Positions 46,334 to 55,259 of a stretch of DNA of 64,000 nt are shown here, piece by piece. A model generated the notes under the pieces. The model ran no database searches and was not told the origin of the DNA. It saw only the letters and a list, made by a program, of their open reading frames with translations. Positions within the stretch are counted from its first letter, which is position 1. Each line of letters opens with the position of its first letter. Origin of the DNA: Terriglobia bacterium (GTDB lineage: Bacteria; Acidobacteriota; Terriglobia; Acidiferrales; UBA7541); assembly GCA_020072785.1 (NCBI GenBank), contig JAIQGG010000006.1, forward strand, positions 62,001-126,000. The letters run 5' to 3'. The translations under genes were made by a program, and so were the position numbers.

Positions 46334-48004
46334 TCAGCGATACTCGCCGTAAACCTCACGCAGGGCGTTGCAGACTTCCCCCATAGTTGCGTACGCGCCT
46401 ACCGCTTGGAGCACAGGTTCCATGACGTTTGTGCCCATCCGGGCTGCCCGTCGCACCTGCTCAAGTCCCTTCTCCACTGCGGCACAGTTCCGTTTGGCGC
46501 GCAAACAACGAACCTTTTCCACCTGCCGAGCCTCTTCTCTCCGGTCCACCCGAGTAACCTCGATAGGTATGGTCTCGTTCATCTGGAACTTGTTGACGCC
46601 GACGACTGTGCGGTCGCCGGAACCCACCAGGGTGGATTGCCGGTATGCTTCTTTTGCAATATGTCCAATCTGATAGCCCTGCTCGATGGCAGCGACCGCA
46701 CCACCCATTGCTTCTATTTCGTCGAATAATTTCATTGCGCGCTGTTCCAGTTCGACGGTCAGCGATTCCAGGTAATACGACCCGCCCAGAGGATCCGCGG
46801 TTCCCAGCAGACCACACTCGTTATGAACGATCTGCATGGTCCGCAGTGCCAGGGTGGCACTCTCCTCGGTTGGAATGGACAATGCCTCGTCCATAGTCGC
46901 AATGTAGGTGGCTTTAGCGCCGGATAGTACTTGAACAAGCGCCTGGATAGTGCCGCGCACAAGATTGTTCCGCGGTTGCTGGGCGGTGAACAAGCTGGCT
47001 TGGGAACCACAGGTAAGCGTCATGGCTAGAACGCGAGGGTTGGTTGCGTCAAACCGCTCTTTCAGCATTCGAGCCCACATGCGCCGAAATGCTCGATGCT
47101 TGGCAACCTCTTCGAATAGGTCGAGTCCCGCCACGAATAAACTTCGGGGAAGTGGAAGCTCGTCAACGCTTAGTCCTCGGTTCACGAATTCCTGTACGTA
47201 GGCTGCGGCGTTCGACAGGGTGAAAGCGATCTCATGGACGGCGCTGCCGCCGGCTTCGCGAATGTGATATCCGCAATAAAGGATGGGCACCATGAACTTC
47301 AGGTGGCGCTTGGCTACGAACTCCATACAATCGACGCTGAGCTTGAGACCTGCCTTCGGCGGAAATATCTGGGTGCCGCGTGCAAAATATTCTTTCAGCA
47401 CATCATTTTGAACCAGGACCTTTATCTGCTCGAGAGAAACGCCTTGCTTCTCACCCGCCGCAATAATCATGGCAAGCATAACCACACTATTGGCGTTCGC
47501 CTGGGCGCCTACGAAGACCTTGTCCAGCGGAATGCCTTCAAAGATGACTTCCACATCGGCCAGGGAGTTGATGGGGCAGCCAATCTTGCTGACTTCCCCT
47601 TTGGCCAAAGGGTGATCGCTGTCATAGCCGATTTGCGTGGGCAGATCGGGAGCAATGATCAGTTCCTTGGCCCCCTGCGCCAGAAGGTGCTTGTAGCGGG
47701 CATTGGTCTGCTCCGCCGTGGGGCAGCCGGAATAGGCGTAAATGCGGGGCGGAGCGCCGCGATACATAGTGGCGTTGTCACCCCGAGCAAATGGGAACTG
47801 ACCAGGGAAACCCAGGTCCCGCGTGTAATGCAAGTTATCCGTATCTGAGGGCGTGTACACGCGCTGCACCGGAATTCCAGAATATGTCTCGAACCGATTC
47901 GTCCATTCTCCGGTGACGGATAGTTCCGGTTCGAGACACTCCTTCTGCCAGGTTTGTTGAGCGCAGCGAATGGCCGCATCGTCACTGTCGTGCGGCTCTT
48001 TCAT
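46334..48004 (-). CDS. Large (substrate) subunit of B12-dependent acyl-CoA mutase, atypical
   Basis: 556-residue TIM-barrel subunit of the methylmalonyl-CoA mutase family. Tyr246-His247 (GYHIREAG), Gln199 and Arg209 (VQNDVLKEYFAR) match Tyr243, His244, Gln197 and Arg207 of Propionibacterium MCM, and Tyr91 matches Tyr89. But the CoA-binding Thr85 and Arg87 are replaced by Arg87 and Tyr89 (PPRIYAYSGC instead of PWTIRQYAGF). Retention of Tyr and Arg argues for a carboxyacyl substrate, as in MCM, and against isobutyryl- or 2-hydroxyisobutyryl-CoA; the altered loop argues for something unusual. The ATG at 48004 lies just after the E1-beta stop. No MeaB-type G-protein chaperone is nearby. Confidence 0.85.
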   Translation of the reverse strand: MKEPHDSDDAAIRCAQQTWQKECLEPELSVTGEWTNRFETYSGIPVQRVYTPSDTDNLHYTRDLGFPGQFPFARGDNATMYRGAPPRIYAYSGCPTAEQTNARYKHLLAQGAKELIIAPDLPTQIGYDSDHPLAKGEVSKIGCPINSLADVEVIFEGIPLDKVFVGAQANANSVVMLAMIIAAGEKQGVSLEQIKVLVQNDVLKEYFARGTQIFPPKAGLKLSVDCMEFVAKRHLKFMVPILYCGYHIREAGGSAVHEIAFTLSNAAAYVQEFVNRGLSVDELPLPRSLFVAGLDLFEEVAKHRAFRRMWARMLKERFDATNPRVLAMTLTCGSQASLFTAQQPRNNLVRGTIQALVQVLSGAKATYIATMDEALSIPTEESATLALRTMQIVHNECGLLGTADPLGGSYYLESLTVELEQRAMKLFDEIEAMGGAVAAIEQGYQIGHIAKEAYRQSTLVGSGDRTVVGVNKFQMNETIPIEVTRVDRREEARQVEKVRCLRAKRNCAAVEKGLEQVRRAARMGTNVMEPVLQAVGAYATMGEVCNALREVYGEYR

Positions 48005-48005
48005 C

Positions 48006-49010
48006 TCATCCCGCTTGGGCATATTTGGAACCAGCCGCCAAGGCGGCGCGGACCCCTTCGATGACGTTCTGGGGACTTGGAGCAAGTAACTTCATCAAAT
48101 CCACCGAGCGTGCAAATGGAACATGCGGCATCCCAAGCCGGATGATTGGCGCCTTCAGCTCGTGAAATAACTCCTCGGAAACAAAAGCCGCGATTTCGCT
48201 GCCCGTACTCCCTTGTTTCCAGGTCTCCTGGGCAATCACGAGCGTCCCTGTCTTTTTTACCGACTCTCGAATTGCTTCGCGATCGAAGGGGACCACCGTT
48301 CGCAAGTCCACCACCTCTACATCAATGCCTTCTTTGCTCAGTTCTTCGGCGGCGCTCAGTGCGTGATTAACCATGTTGCCGAAACCTACAACAGTAACAT
48401 CTTTCCCCGGGCGCTTGACCTCGGCTACGCCGATGGGGATGAGGTACTCTTCATCCGGGATTTCACTGCGCTTGCCGGTACAAATGGCCAAATGATCGAG
48501 GTACACCACCGGGTTATCGTCACGAATGGCGGATTTCATCAATCCCTTGGCGTCATAGGCATTGGAGGGAGCGACGACTTTGACCCCGGGAATGTGTTGC
48601 AGCCAGGCGTGGTAATCTCCCGGATGGCCGCGAGTCACCCCAACGCCATAGCGGGCCCGCACCACCATCGGCACCGTGAGCGTGCCTGCCGAAAAGTAAT
48701 AAGCGCTGCCCGCGTCCACCGCCAAGTGCCCCATGATCAGCGCGAGGAACTCTGAAAAGAGGATGTCGCAGATGGGGCGCATGCCGGTCATGGCCGCCCC
48801 TATACAGGAGCCTATGATGACGAGTTCGGACATGGTGACGTCCACCATGCGCTCCGGAAATTCCTTCTCCATGCCGGTGTAGGCTTGGTAGGCTTGGATC
48901 CCCTGGTGACCCACAATTTCTTCTCCGAGCACGAAAACGCGCTCGTCGCGGCGCATCTCCTCACTCATTGCCTCAATCAGCGCTTCATTGGAAGTAAGCC
49001 GTTTTGCCAT
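48006..49010 (-). CDS. 2-oxoacid dehydrogenase E1 beta subunit
   Basis: 334 residues, the transketolase-type pyrimidine-binding domain followed by the C-terminal domain (VTMSELVIIGSCIGAAMTGMRP, GVKVVAPSNAYDAKGLMKSAIRDDNPVVYLDH, DLRTVVPFDREAI). With the alpha subunit it makes a thiamine-diphosphate enzyme that decarboxylates a 2-oxoacid or splits acetoin and transfers the acyl group to lipoate. AGGAG lies before the ATG at 49010, four bases after the alpha stop. It is close in pattern to AcoB/PdhB types; the substrate is open. Confidence 0.9.
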   Translation of the reverse strand: MAKRLTSNEALIEAMSEEMRRDERVFVLGEEIVGHQGIQAYQAYTGMEKEFPERMVDVTMSELVIIGSCIGAAMTGMRPICDILFSEFLALIMGHLAVDAGSAYYFSAGTLTVPMVVRARYGVGVTRGHPGDYHAWLQHIPGVKVVAPSNAYDAKGLMKSAIRDDNPVVYLDHLAICTGKRSEIPDEEYLIPIGVAEVKRPGKDVTVVGFGNMVNHALSAAEELSKEGIDVEVVDLRTVVPFDREAIRESVKKTGTLVIAQETWKQGSTGSEIAAFVSEELFHELKAPIIRLGMPHVPFARSVDLMKLLAPSPQNVIEGVRAALAAGSKYAQAG

Positions 49011-49014
49011 GATG

Positions 49015-49971
49015 TCAGCTCCTGCCCACTGCATAGACGAGTTCCGGCCGCAACTCCTCGGGCCCGGGTGGCGGATCGCTTTTCGCCTGGGCAATCGCGG
49101 CGGTGACTTCGCTGGCCGCCTGCTCGTGAATGGACTTGATATCGCCGTCGGTAACCAGTCCTTCCGCCTTGAGGCGATTCTCGAATACCAGGATGGGATC
49201 TCGCTCGCGCCAGTGACGGCGCTCCTCCTGGGGCTGATAGGCGGCGGGATCGGTTGTCCAGTGCCCGCTGACGCGATAGGTGAGCGCATCGATGAGCGAC
49301 GGACCTTTCCCGGCGCGCGCGTGAGCAACCGCTTGCATTAGGGCTGCATTCACCGCTTCCACGTCGTTCCCGTCGGCAAGAATCCCGGGCATGCCATAGC
49401 CAATGGCCCGGTCTACAATGCGCCCTGCGGTGCCGCGCTCCGCGGACATGGAAATGCAAAACTGATTATTCTGGCAAATAAAGACTGCGGGTAATTTCAG
49501 GACGCCGGCAAGGTTCAACGATTCGTGAAATTCTCCCTTATTAGCGCACCCATCGCCGAATACCACCACGGCAACTTCGTCGGTCTTCCTGAGTTTCGCG
49601 CTCAGAGCGGCGCCGGCGCCGTAGGTGATGGTAGTTCCCAGAAAGCCTCCCATAGTGCTGAAGTTCTTGGGTTCGGCTCGGCCCCGCACCTCGGAGAAAA
49701 ACCGCCCGCGATCGTACGCCGTAACTTTTCCCAGGACGCCGGCGACGAGCCGGTGCATGGAAGCGCCGCGCACCAGATTTGCCGCCAAGGCCCCGCGGTA
49801 ATGGGGGATGTAAACGTCGTCGGGCCGGAGACCGAAGGCGCTGCCCACCACAACCGCCTCTTCGCCGACAGCGCTGTGAAAATAGGGATGAAAGCTTATG
49901 ATGCCATTTTCCAGCTCCCGGGCGCGCACGAGCGCGCGATAGAGCGATAATCTCGTTTCATTCGATGCCAT
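49015..49971 (-). CDS. 2-oxoacid dehydrogenase E1 alpha subunit
   Basis: 318 residues with the thiamine diphosphate motif FGDGCANKGEFHESLN...ICQNN (GDG to NN). YIPHYRGALAANL and SGHWTTDPAAYQ are family segments. AAGGA precedes the ATG at 49971. It lies between the lipoyl gene (16 bases upstream) and E1 beta (4 bases downstream). An acetoin or 2-oxoacid substrate is possible; no E2 catalytic domain or dihydrolipoyl dehydrogenase is encoded in this operon. Confidence 0.9.
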   Translation of the reverse strand: MASNETRLSLYRALVRARELENGIISFHPYFHSAVGEEAVVVGSAFGLRPDDVYIPHYRGALAANLVRGASMHRLVAGVLGKVTAYDRGRFFSEVRGRAEPKNFSTMGGFLGTTITYGAGAALSAKLRKTDEVAVVVFGDGCANKGEFHESLNLAGVLKLPAVFICQNNQFCISMSAERGTAGRIVDRAIGYGMPGILADGNDVEAVNAALMQAVAHARAGKGPSLIDALTYRVSGHWTTDPAAYQPQEERRHWRERDPILVFENRLKAEGLVTDGDIKSIHEQAASEVTAAIAQAKSDPPPGPEELRPELVYAVGRS

Positions 49972-49987
49972 CGTGAATTTCCTTTGT

Positions 49988-50230
49988 CTAAAGTGATGTT
50001 CCTTGAATTCTCGCAACTACGGCGTCCTCCGCCGCAAATTCGTCCACGGGAACCAGGATCTCGGTGATCACGCCGTCGGAAGGCGCTTCGATTTCGAAGT
50101 TCACCTTCTCCGTCATTATCTCCACGATGCTCTCACCGGCTCGCACACTGTCACCGGCTTTCTTGTGCCAGTAAACTACCTTTGCCTCTACCGATCCATG
50201 TCCAAGTTTTGGGATCTTGATCTCGATCAT
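49988..50230 (-). CDS. Stand-alone lipoyl-domain carrier protein
   Basis: 80 residues forming a single lipoyl/biotinyl beta-barrel (IPKLGHGSVEAKVVYWHKK, GDSVRAGESIVEIMTEKVNF, PSDGVITEILV). Lys42 in TEKV is at the hairpin tip and is the expected lipoylation site. In normal complexes this domain is the N-terminus of E2; here the protein ends after the domain and no acyltransferase follows. First gene of the operon, with AGAGAG before the ATG at 50230. It presumably accepts the acyl group from E1 alpha/beta. A biotin carrier is less likely because the MKM motif is absent. Confidence 0.85.
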   Translation of the reverse strand: MIEIKIPKLGHGSVEAKVVYWHKKAGDSVRAGESIVEIMTEKVNFEIEAPSDGVITEILVPVDEFAAEDAVVARIQGTSL

Positions 50231-50362
50231 GCTCTCTCTCTGTTGTTCAGTTCAGAAACTTCAGGACCGGTCTCTGTTCTTCAGCCCTGTGTAAAAACGG
50301 AGTGTAGCCCACGTTGGCCGGCTGGCACACGGCCGCCCGGGGACCACGCTGGGCCATCGCGT

Positions 50363-50518
50363 TCATACCCGCCGATCTGTGGCCGCTGAGAGCTTGGCCT
50401 TCAGAAGGAGGGTCGCAGCGGCAATCCTATCGTAGGAGGGCCACTGCTCGAAATCTTCCGGGGTCTTCGCCGCCTGGTCCCGAGTAACCAGCGCCACCTT
50501 GCCGGACAGACCAAACAT
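50363..50518 (-). pseudogene. Remnant of a short-chain dehydrogenase N-terminus
   Basis: A 51-codon frame beginning MFGLSGKVALVT, the classic start of short-chain dehydrogenases (first beta strand before GASxGIG), with GGGAG just before the ATG at 50518. After VTR it changes to RDQAAKTPEDFEQWPSYDR, unrelated to the NAD-binding loop, and stops. It looks like a gene start fused to foreign sequence by deletion. The flanking 50231-50362 and 50519-50584 hold nothing else that I can recognise, apart from the presumed promoter of the lipoyl operon. Confidence 0.5.
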
Positions 50519-50584
50519 CGCTCTCCCACCATAGTGTCTCTTTGCATTCTGCCGGATCAGCCACTCGCTGTACGCTGTGATCCC

Positions 50585-53500
50585 TCAGAAGTTGTACTTC
50601 AGCGCGAACTGGATCAGCCGCGGCGATACCGCAGTGGAATTGATCACCCCGAAACCAGGGGAACCCACGTCCAGAGACGGATTGTCGAACTGCGGATGAT
50701 TAAAGGCATTGAAGAACTGCACTCGAAACTCCACGTTCGTTGCCTCGGTGAATCCCTTGACTTTGGTGATTTTGGCCAAGGATATGTCCCAGTTGTTCTG
50801 ATCTGGCCCCCTCAGCGCACCACGGCCAATGTTGCCGTAGCCGGTGCCATCCCCAATCGCAGGCGGGGGGCAGATTGCGTTCGTGTTGATATAGCCATTC
50901 AGCCGTGATTGCACGCTGCCGCTTGTGACCAAGCTGGCATTGCTGGCCCCGGGACAGAAGTTGGCGGGCATATAGAAAAAGCGCGTAAGGCTGGCCCCAT
51001 AGATGGATCCGGCCCGCGCGTCCACCAGCGTGAGAGGATTCCCGCTTTGGATCGTGGTGACACCCGAGACCTGCCAGCCTCCCAGCAGTTTGCCCCAAAG
51101 GCCTGTGCCCCCGTGGACGTTGGAAAAACTGTAGAGATAGCTCAGCACCAGGCGCTGCGGGCGCGAGTATTCTGCTGGGCCGCGGCCGTCGCTCACCATT
51201 CTTTGCGAAATGCCCCCGTACAGGGTGCCGATGGAAGCATTTTGAGAAACTACCTGGTTGTCCAGGATTTTGCTGAATGTGTAGGTGGCCTGAATTTGCA
51301 GTCCGTGGCTCATACGCTTGCGCACGGTCGCTTCCAGTCCATGGTAGGAACTCGTTCCCGCCGTCTCGGTGGCACGCAGGCCGTCCGGCGTAAAGCCCAC
51401 GATAGGTACCCGCATCCCGACGTTCTCAACCGTGTTGGTCGTTTCGCCATTTATGGGGTGCTGCGGGCTGGCCAGTTGTGCCTGGTTCAGTTCGGTCAGC
51501 TCCAGTAGCCGTGTACCGTGCGAACCAACATAACCAAGCTGGGCCATTACGCCACCCTTAAGCTCGTACTCGAAATTCAGGCTCCACTGCTGTGCCATCG
51601 GCGAATCAAAATCGGGTGCCAGAACCACCGTAGACATATTGCTGCCTACTTGCCGAGGTGTCCATATGGGAAAGGCGCTCGCAGGCGGCGGCGCGGGGTT
51701 GAACGGCTGCTGCAAACTAGCCAGGGTATTTGCCGGCCCGCTCAATTGGGAGAGGACGAAATAAGGCTGCGCCAAGCTGGTGCCAAAGATCCCACTGGTG
51801 CTGGTGCGGGAGTAAAAGACGCCATATCCAGCATGGACCGCGAAGTTCTGATTGCCGGCGATGGGACGCCACGCCAGACCGATACGGGGAGCGACGTTGT
51901 GCAGCGGGGTTCCACCGGCTAACGTGCTCTTGTTATCGCTCCGCGTTACGCCTGTGGGTATAGTGCCCGGAAAGTTCGAGGCCACTACGAATCCGCTGAA
52001 GGTTCCACCGGGCGGTGGGACGGGATCTGCCAGTGCCGGGTTGAAATTAGTGATCAACCCATTGATTTCCGAGGCAGGCCCGTTAACTTCCCAGCGAAGA
52101 CCGACATTCAGCGTGAGCTGCGGGTGCAGCTTGTAATCGTCCTGGAAGAACAAGGACCAGTCGTTGATCCGGCGGTGCCGGGCCACTGTTCCGGAGAAGC
52201 CGACGGACACTAACAGGTTGCTGAACGGGATGCCGGTCGTGTTTCCGGGGTTAAAGGGATTGCAAGTGGCCGGAAAGGTGCCGGGGGGGCAGCCGGGCAA
52301 GCCCAGCAGGAAGTCGGGGAAACTGGGAAGCACCACGAATCCGCGTTCCACTCCGTCGGCATTGTCATTTTGACGGATGCGCTCGAAGCCGAACCCCGCG
52401 CGCATGTTGTGCTTGCCCTTCGTCCACGCAATCTGGTCGGCAAACTGAAAGTTTTCAGCGGCTGTCTTTTCGCCGTCATTGATGTCCGCGCCCAATGAAA
52501 ATAAGCCCGGCATGGCGATGGAAGGCATTTCGCTCGACATCGGGCCTGGCTGCATCCCCACCTGTTGGGCGCTTAGCGGCGCTCCACTCTGGGTAACGCC
52601 AACATTGCGAATGAAGCTGAAACGGCCTTCGTTCACGAAGTTGTTCGTAAGAATCGAAGTGAGTTTGGCGGTCAGGGTGTGGTTGCGGAAAGCGCCGAGC
52701 GGGCCGTTCCCGGGAACCGCGTTCAAGTTCTGTATGAGGCTGGACTGGGGGAAACCCAGCTTTTCGTCATCCCAACCGGAAAACCAGTGCGCGCTGAAGG
52801 TGTGCTTCGCCGAGATCGCGTAATCAACGTTCTCGATCATCTGGTCCTCGGAAAAACGGGAGGGCACACTATAGGTGGACATGCCCAGGCCATTGACGAT
52901 GATTTGCGGCGTGGGGATGTAGTAGCTGCCGTCGGGCAGTTTGAATTGGAGCAGTGTCAGGGCCACGGGATTGATGTTGCTGCCGTCCGCCAGAATCGCC
53001 GGGCCCACGCCCCCGAACAGCATCTGAAACAAACCGCGCTGCCCCGCGAATATCGCGCCCAGCGACCCGGCGGAGCGGTCGTTGGTGAGCGGCGGCAGGT
53101 TGATGCTGCGCAGCGAAGAAGCCCCCAACCCGTTCACCTGACGGGTGCCTTGGTAGGAACCGAAGAAGAAAAGCTTGTTGCGTTTGACCGGCCCTCCCAG
53201 CGTAAATCCAAACTGGTTCTGTTTCATCACCGGCCGCGGCTGGCCGTTGCGGTTGAGGAAGAAATCGTTGGCGTTAAGCACGTCGTTGCGGAAATACTCG
53301 AAAACCGCACCGTGGAAATCGTTGGTGCCGGACTTGGTCACCACGTTTACATTGGCGCCCATGCTCCTGCCCGAGCCGGCGTCGTACTGCCCGGTCTGGA
53401 TATTGAACTCCTGGATGGCATCCGGATTGGGGACGGGGATTCCACCGAATGCCGTGGTGTCCCCGGCACGGCCACTGTAGGAGTTGTTGATCTGGGCGCC

Positions 53501-54082
53501 ATCCATCTGGTAGTTGTTGTCCAGCGTAGTTCCGCCGTGAACGTATACATCCTGGGTGTTGCGTCCCACCTCCGCGGCGTTCGTGAGGCTGGCCGTTACC
53601 CCGGCCGACAGGTGCAGCATCTGGGTGTAATTGCGGTTAGTCAGGGGAATATCCCTGAGATCATTTTCGCCAATCAGTTGGCCAAGCGATGAGGTCTCCG
53701 TTTGGACCTGCAACTGATCGGCCTTCACCTGGATGATTTCGCTCCTCATACCTATTTGCAGCGAAGTGTTGACGATCGTCGTTTCCGACACGTTCACCCT
53801 GAGGTCGGTCCTCTTGACAGTCTTGAAACCCGAGATGCTGAATTCGACGGAGTACTTGCCGGGTGGGAGCAACGCAAAACGAAATACGCCGTCCGTGTCA
53901 GTCACCACAGTACGTCGCGCGCCCGTTTCTTGCTGGAGCAACACGACGGTCACACCCGGCAGCACTGCACCTTGGGAGTCGGCGACCGTGCCGGAAAGCG
54001 CGCCGGTAGCCGAGGTTTGTGACAACAATGGCAGCGAGAACAAGACCGCCGCTAGCAGCGAAGCCGTGACTGGTCTGAGCAT
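50585..54082 (-). CDS. TonB-dependent receptor-like outer-membrane protein with CarboxypepD_reg domain (Oar-like)
   Basis: 1165 residues. Signal peptide about 1-22 (ending LLSQ), a carboxypeptidase-regulatory-like beta-sandwich at about 28-115 (ATGALSGTVADSQGAVLPGVTV), a plug domain (MDGAQINNS, TGQYDAGSGRSMGANVNVVTKSGTNDFHG) and a large barrel ending in QFALKYNF with C-terminal Phe. This architecture is abundant in Acidobacteria and resembles Oar of Myxococcus. AGGAG precedes the ATG at 54082. Same strand as the catabolic operon and next to the IclR regulator, so it likely imports the substrate or an oligomer of it. No TonB box was verified. Confidence 0.9.
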   Translation of the reverse strand: MLRPVTASLLAAVLFSLPLLSQTSATGALSGTVADSQGAVLPGVTVVLLQQETGARRTVVTDTDGVFRFALLPPGKYSVEFSISGFKTVKRTDLRVNVSETTIVNTSLQIGMRSEIIQVKADQLQVQTETSSLGQLIGENDLRDIPLTNRNYTQMLHLSAGVTASLTNAAEVGRNTQDVYVHGGTTLDNNYQMDGAQINNSYSGRAGDTTAFGGIPVPNPDAIQEFNIQTGQYDAGSGRSMGANVNVVTKSGTNDFHGAVFEYFRNDVLNANDFFLNRNGQPRPVMKQNQFGFTLGGPVKRNKLFFFGSYQGTRQVNGLGASSLRSINLPPLTNDRSAGSLGAIFAGQRGLFQMLFGGVGPAILADGSNINPVALTLLQFKLPDGSYYIPTPQIIVNGLGMSTYSVPSRFSEDQMIENVDYAISAKHTFSAHWFSGWDDEKLGFPQSSLIQNLNAVPGNGPLGAFRNHTLTAKLTSILTNNFVNEGRFSFIRNVGVTQSGAPLSAQQVGMQPGPMSSEMPSIAMPGLFSLGADINDGEKTAAENFQFADQIAWTKGKHNMRAGFGFERIRQNDNADGVERGFVVLPSFPDFLLGLPGCPPGTFPATCNPFNPGNTTGIPFSNLLVSVGFSGTVARHRRINDWSLFFQDDYKLHPQLTLNVGLRWEVNGPASEINGLITNFNPALADPVPPPGGTFSGFVVASNFPGTIPTGVTRSDNKSTLAGGTPLHNVAPRIGLAWRPIAGNQNFAVHAGYGVFYSRTSTSGIFGTSLAQPYFVLSQLSGPANTLASLQQPFNPAPPPASAFPIWTPRQVGSNMSTVVLAPDFDSPMAQQWSLNFEYELKGGVMAQLGYVGSHGTRLLELTELNQAQLASPQHPINGETTNTVENVGMRVPIVGFTPDGLRATETAGTSSYHGLEATVRKRMSHGLQIQATYTFSKILDNQVVSQNASIGTLYGGISQRMVSDGRGPAEYSRPQRLVLSYLYSFSNVHGGTGLWGKLLGGWQVSGVTTIQSGNPLTLVDARAGSIYGASLTRFFYMPANFCPGASNASLVTSGSVQSRLNGYINTNAICPPPAIGDGTGYGNIGRGALRGPDQNNWDISLAKITKVKGFTEATNVEFRVQFFNAFNHPQFDNPSLDVGSPGFGVINSTAVSPRLIQFALKYNF

Positions 54083-54145
54083 TCCCCACTCTCCTGCGAG
54101 ATTCGCATCTCTTTTACGCACGGCTCAGGGGAGTGTCAAGACGGG

Positions 54146-54164
54146 TGGTCCAAATATGGGACAA
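54146..54164. promoter_or_regulatory. Imperfect inverted repeat upstream of the receptor gene
   Basis: TGGTCC-AAATATG-GGACAA (54146-54164), 64 bases before the receptor start codon. Its reverse complement TTGTCCCATATTTGGACCA resembles the perfect repeat at 55239 (TGTCCAG-TTATTTG-CTGGACA) upstream of the IclR gene: TGTCC, ATTTG and GGAC parts are shared. Candidate operator of the local regulator. Confidence 0.4.
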
Positions 54165-54248
54165 AAACTGAGTCTCTGAGGGGTATTTCGCTGAACTCGG
54201 TCCAGCTACTTTGACATGAGCTCCTGTTAAGACCCGGATCGGCTCTGC

Positions 54249-55106
54249 TCAGGCTTGGTGAGCGTAGTGCACAACTGGTAGTTCGAGGATGCGTCCGACG
54301 CCGGGAAGGCAGCGTCGCGACATATCAGACAAGAGTCCCACTCCTTCTGCCGAGAGCTGGTCGGGATGGTTCAGCTGCTGCATTAGCATCTGTGCCGCTT
54401 CCTTCACCGAGGCCCCTATCTGCGGCAACCTCTCCTCGCGTATATGGCCAACAAATCCGGCCACACCGATGCAACCTTTCAAATGCCCGCAAGGTCCGAA
54501 GACCGGGGCGGAAACGAAGCGCAGTCCGTGGATGGTTCTTCCATCATCCACCGTGTAGCCCTGTTCTCGGATCTGTGCGAGTTCCTCCATAAGATGGGAC
54601 AAGTTGCTAATCTTGATCGGCACACGGCGCATCAGCTGTTGCTGCTCCAGCTTGGCGAGCACTTCCGGCTCGGCACGGTAGGCCAAGGAGAGTTTGCCGC
54701 AGGGCGAGGGATGAAACTCATTCTGAGAAATTTTCCAGTTCTCCGGTCTCATGTCCGGCAAAGAGCAATGCAAGATCCAGCCAGAACTGGCCAAACCAGT
54801 GCTGAGATGAGTTTGCTCCGTAAGCCACATTAGAACGGGAATCGCCAATCGCTTGATGCGCTTCTCGGTCAAGGATTGGCCGAAAGTTGCCATTTTCATG
54901 CTCAGCCGGTAGCGCCCGTCTTCGGCATCTCGCAGCACGTAGCCCTGTGACTCAAGTGTCCGCAGGATGTACCAAGCAGACGTTTTGGGAATCCCCAGGC
55001 GGCGGGCAATCTCACGGCAGCTCATTCTGTCGTGTTCACCAAAAGCTTCAACGATCGCCAGCGCGCGCGCCACCGCTCGCGACGTGCTCTTGTTTTCAGA
55101 ACGCAT
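54249..55106 (-). CDS. IclR-family transcription regulator
   Basis: 285 residues. N-terminal winged helix (ARALAIVEAFGEHDRMSCREIARRLGIPKTSAWYILRTLESQGY) and C-terminal IclR effector domain (about 85-265) with the usual CGKLSLAY and GYTVDDGRTIHGLRFVSAPVFG segments. It lies directly upstream of the receptor gene on the same strand, followed by the catabolic operon, so it is the likely regulator that senses the substrate or its CoA ester. The ATG at 55106 is used, with GGGGTGG upstream; a GTG at 55118 is possible. Confidence 0.88.
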   Translation of the reverse strand: MRSENKSTSRAVARALAIVEAFGEHDRMSCREIARRLGIPKTSAWYILRTLESQGYVLRDAEDGRYRLSMKMATFGQSLTEKRIKRLAIPVLMWLTEQTHLSTGLASSGWILHCSLPDMRPENWKISQNEFHPSPCGKLSLAYRAEPEVLAKLEQQQLMRRVPIKISNLSHLMEELAQIREQGYTVDDGRTIHGLRFVSAPVFGPCGHLKGCIGVAGFVGHIREERLPQIGASVKEAAQMLMQQLNHPDQLSAEGVGLLSDMSRRCLPGVGRILELPVVHYAHQA

Positions 55107-55238
55107 GATCAATTCCACCCCGGCTTGATGAGACTCGTCTAGCCCGGCCGGCGGCTACATTGCCGTATAGAATCGCAGGGAACATATCACAACAAATTCG
55201 CCGTCGCAAGTGAGCGTATCGCGGGTATCAGGTTCAAT

Positions 55239-55259
55239 TGTCCAGTTATTTGCTGGACA
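55239..55259. promoter_or_regulatory. Perfect inverted repeat TGTCCAG-N7-CTGGACA, candidate IclR operator
   Basis: Seven-base arms with seven-base spacer, 133 bases upstream of the IclR start. A related repeat occurs before the receptor gene at 54146. Spacing fits a dimer of a winged-helix regulator. Autoregulation by the IclR protein is the simplest reading. Confidence 0.45.
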
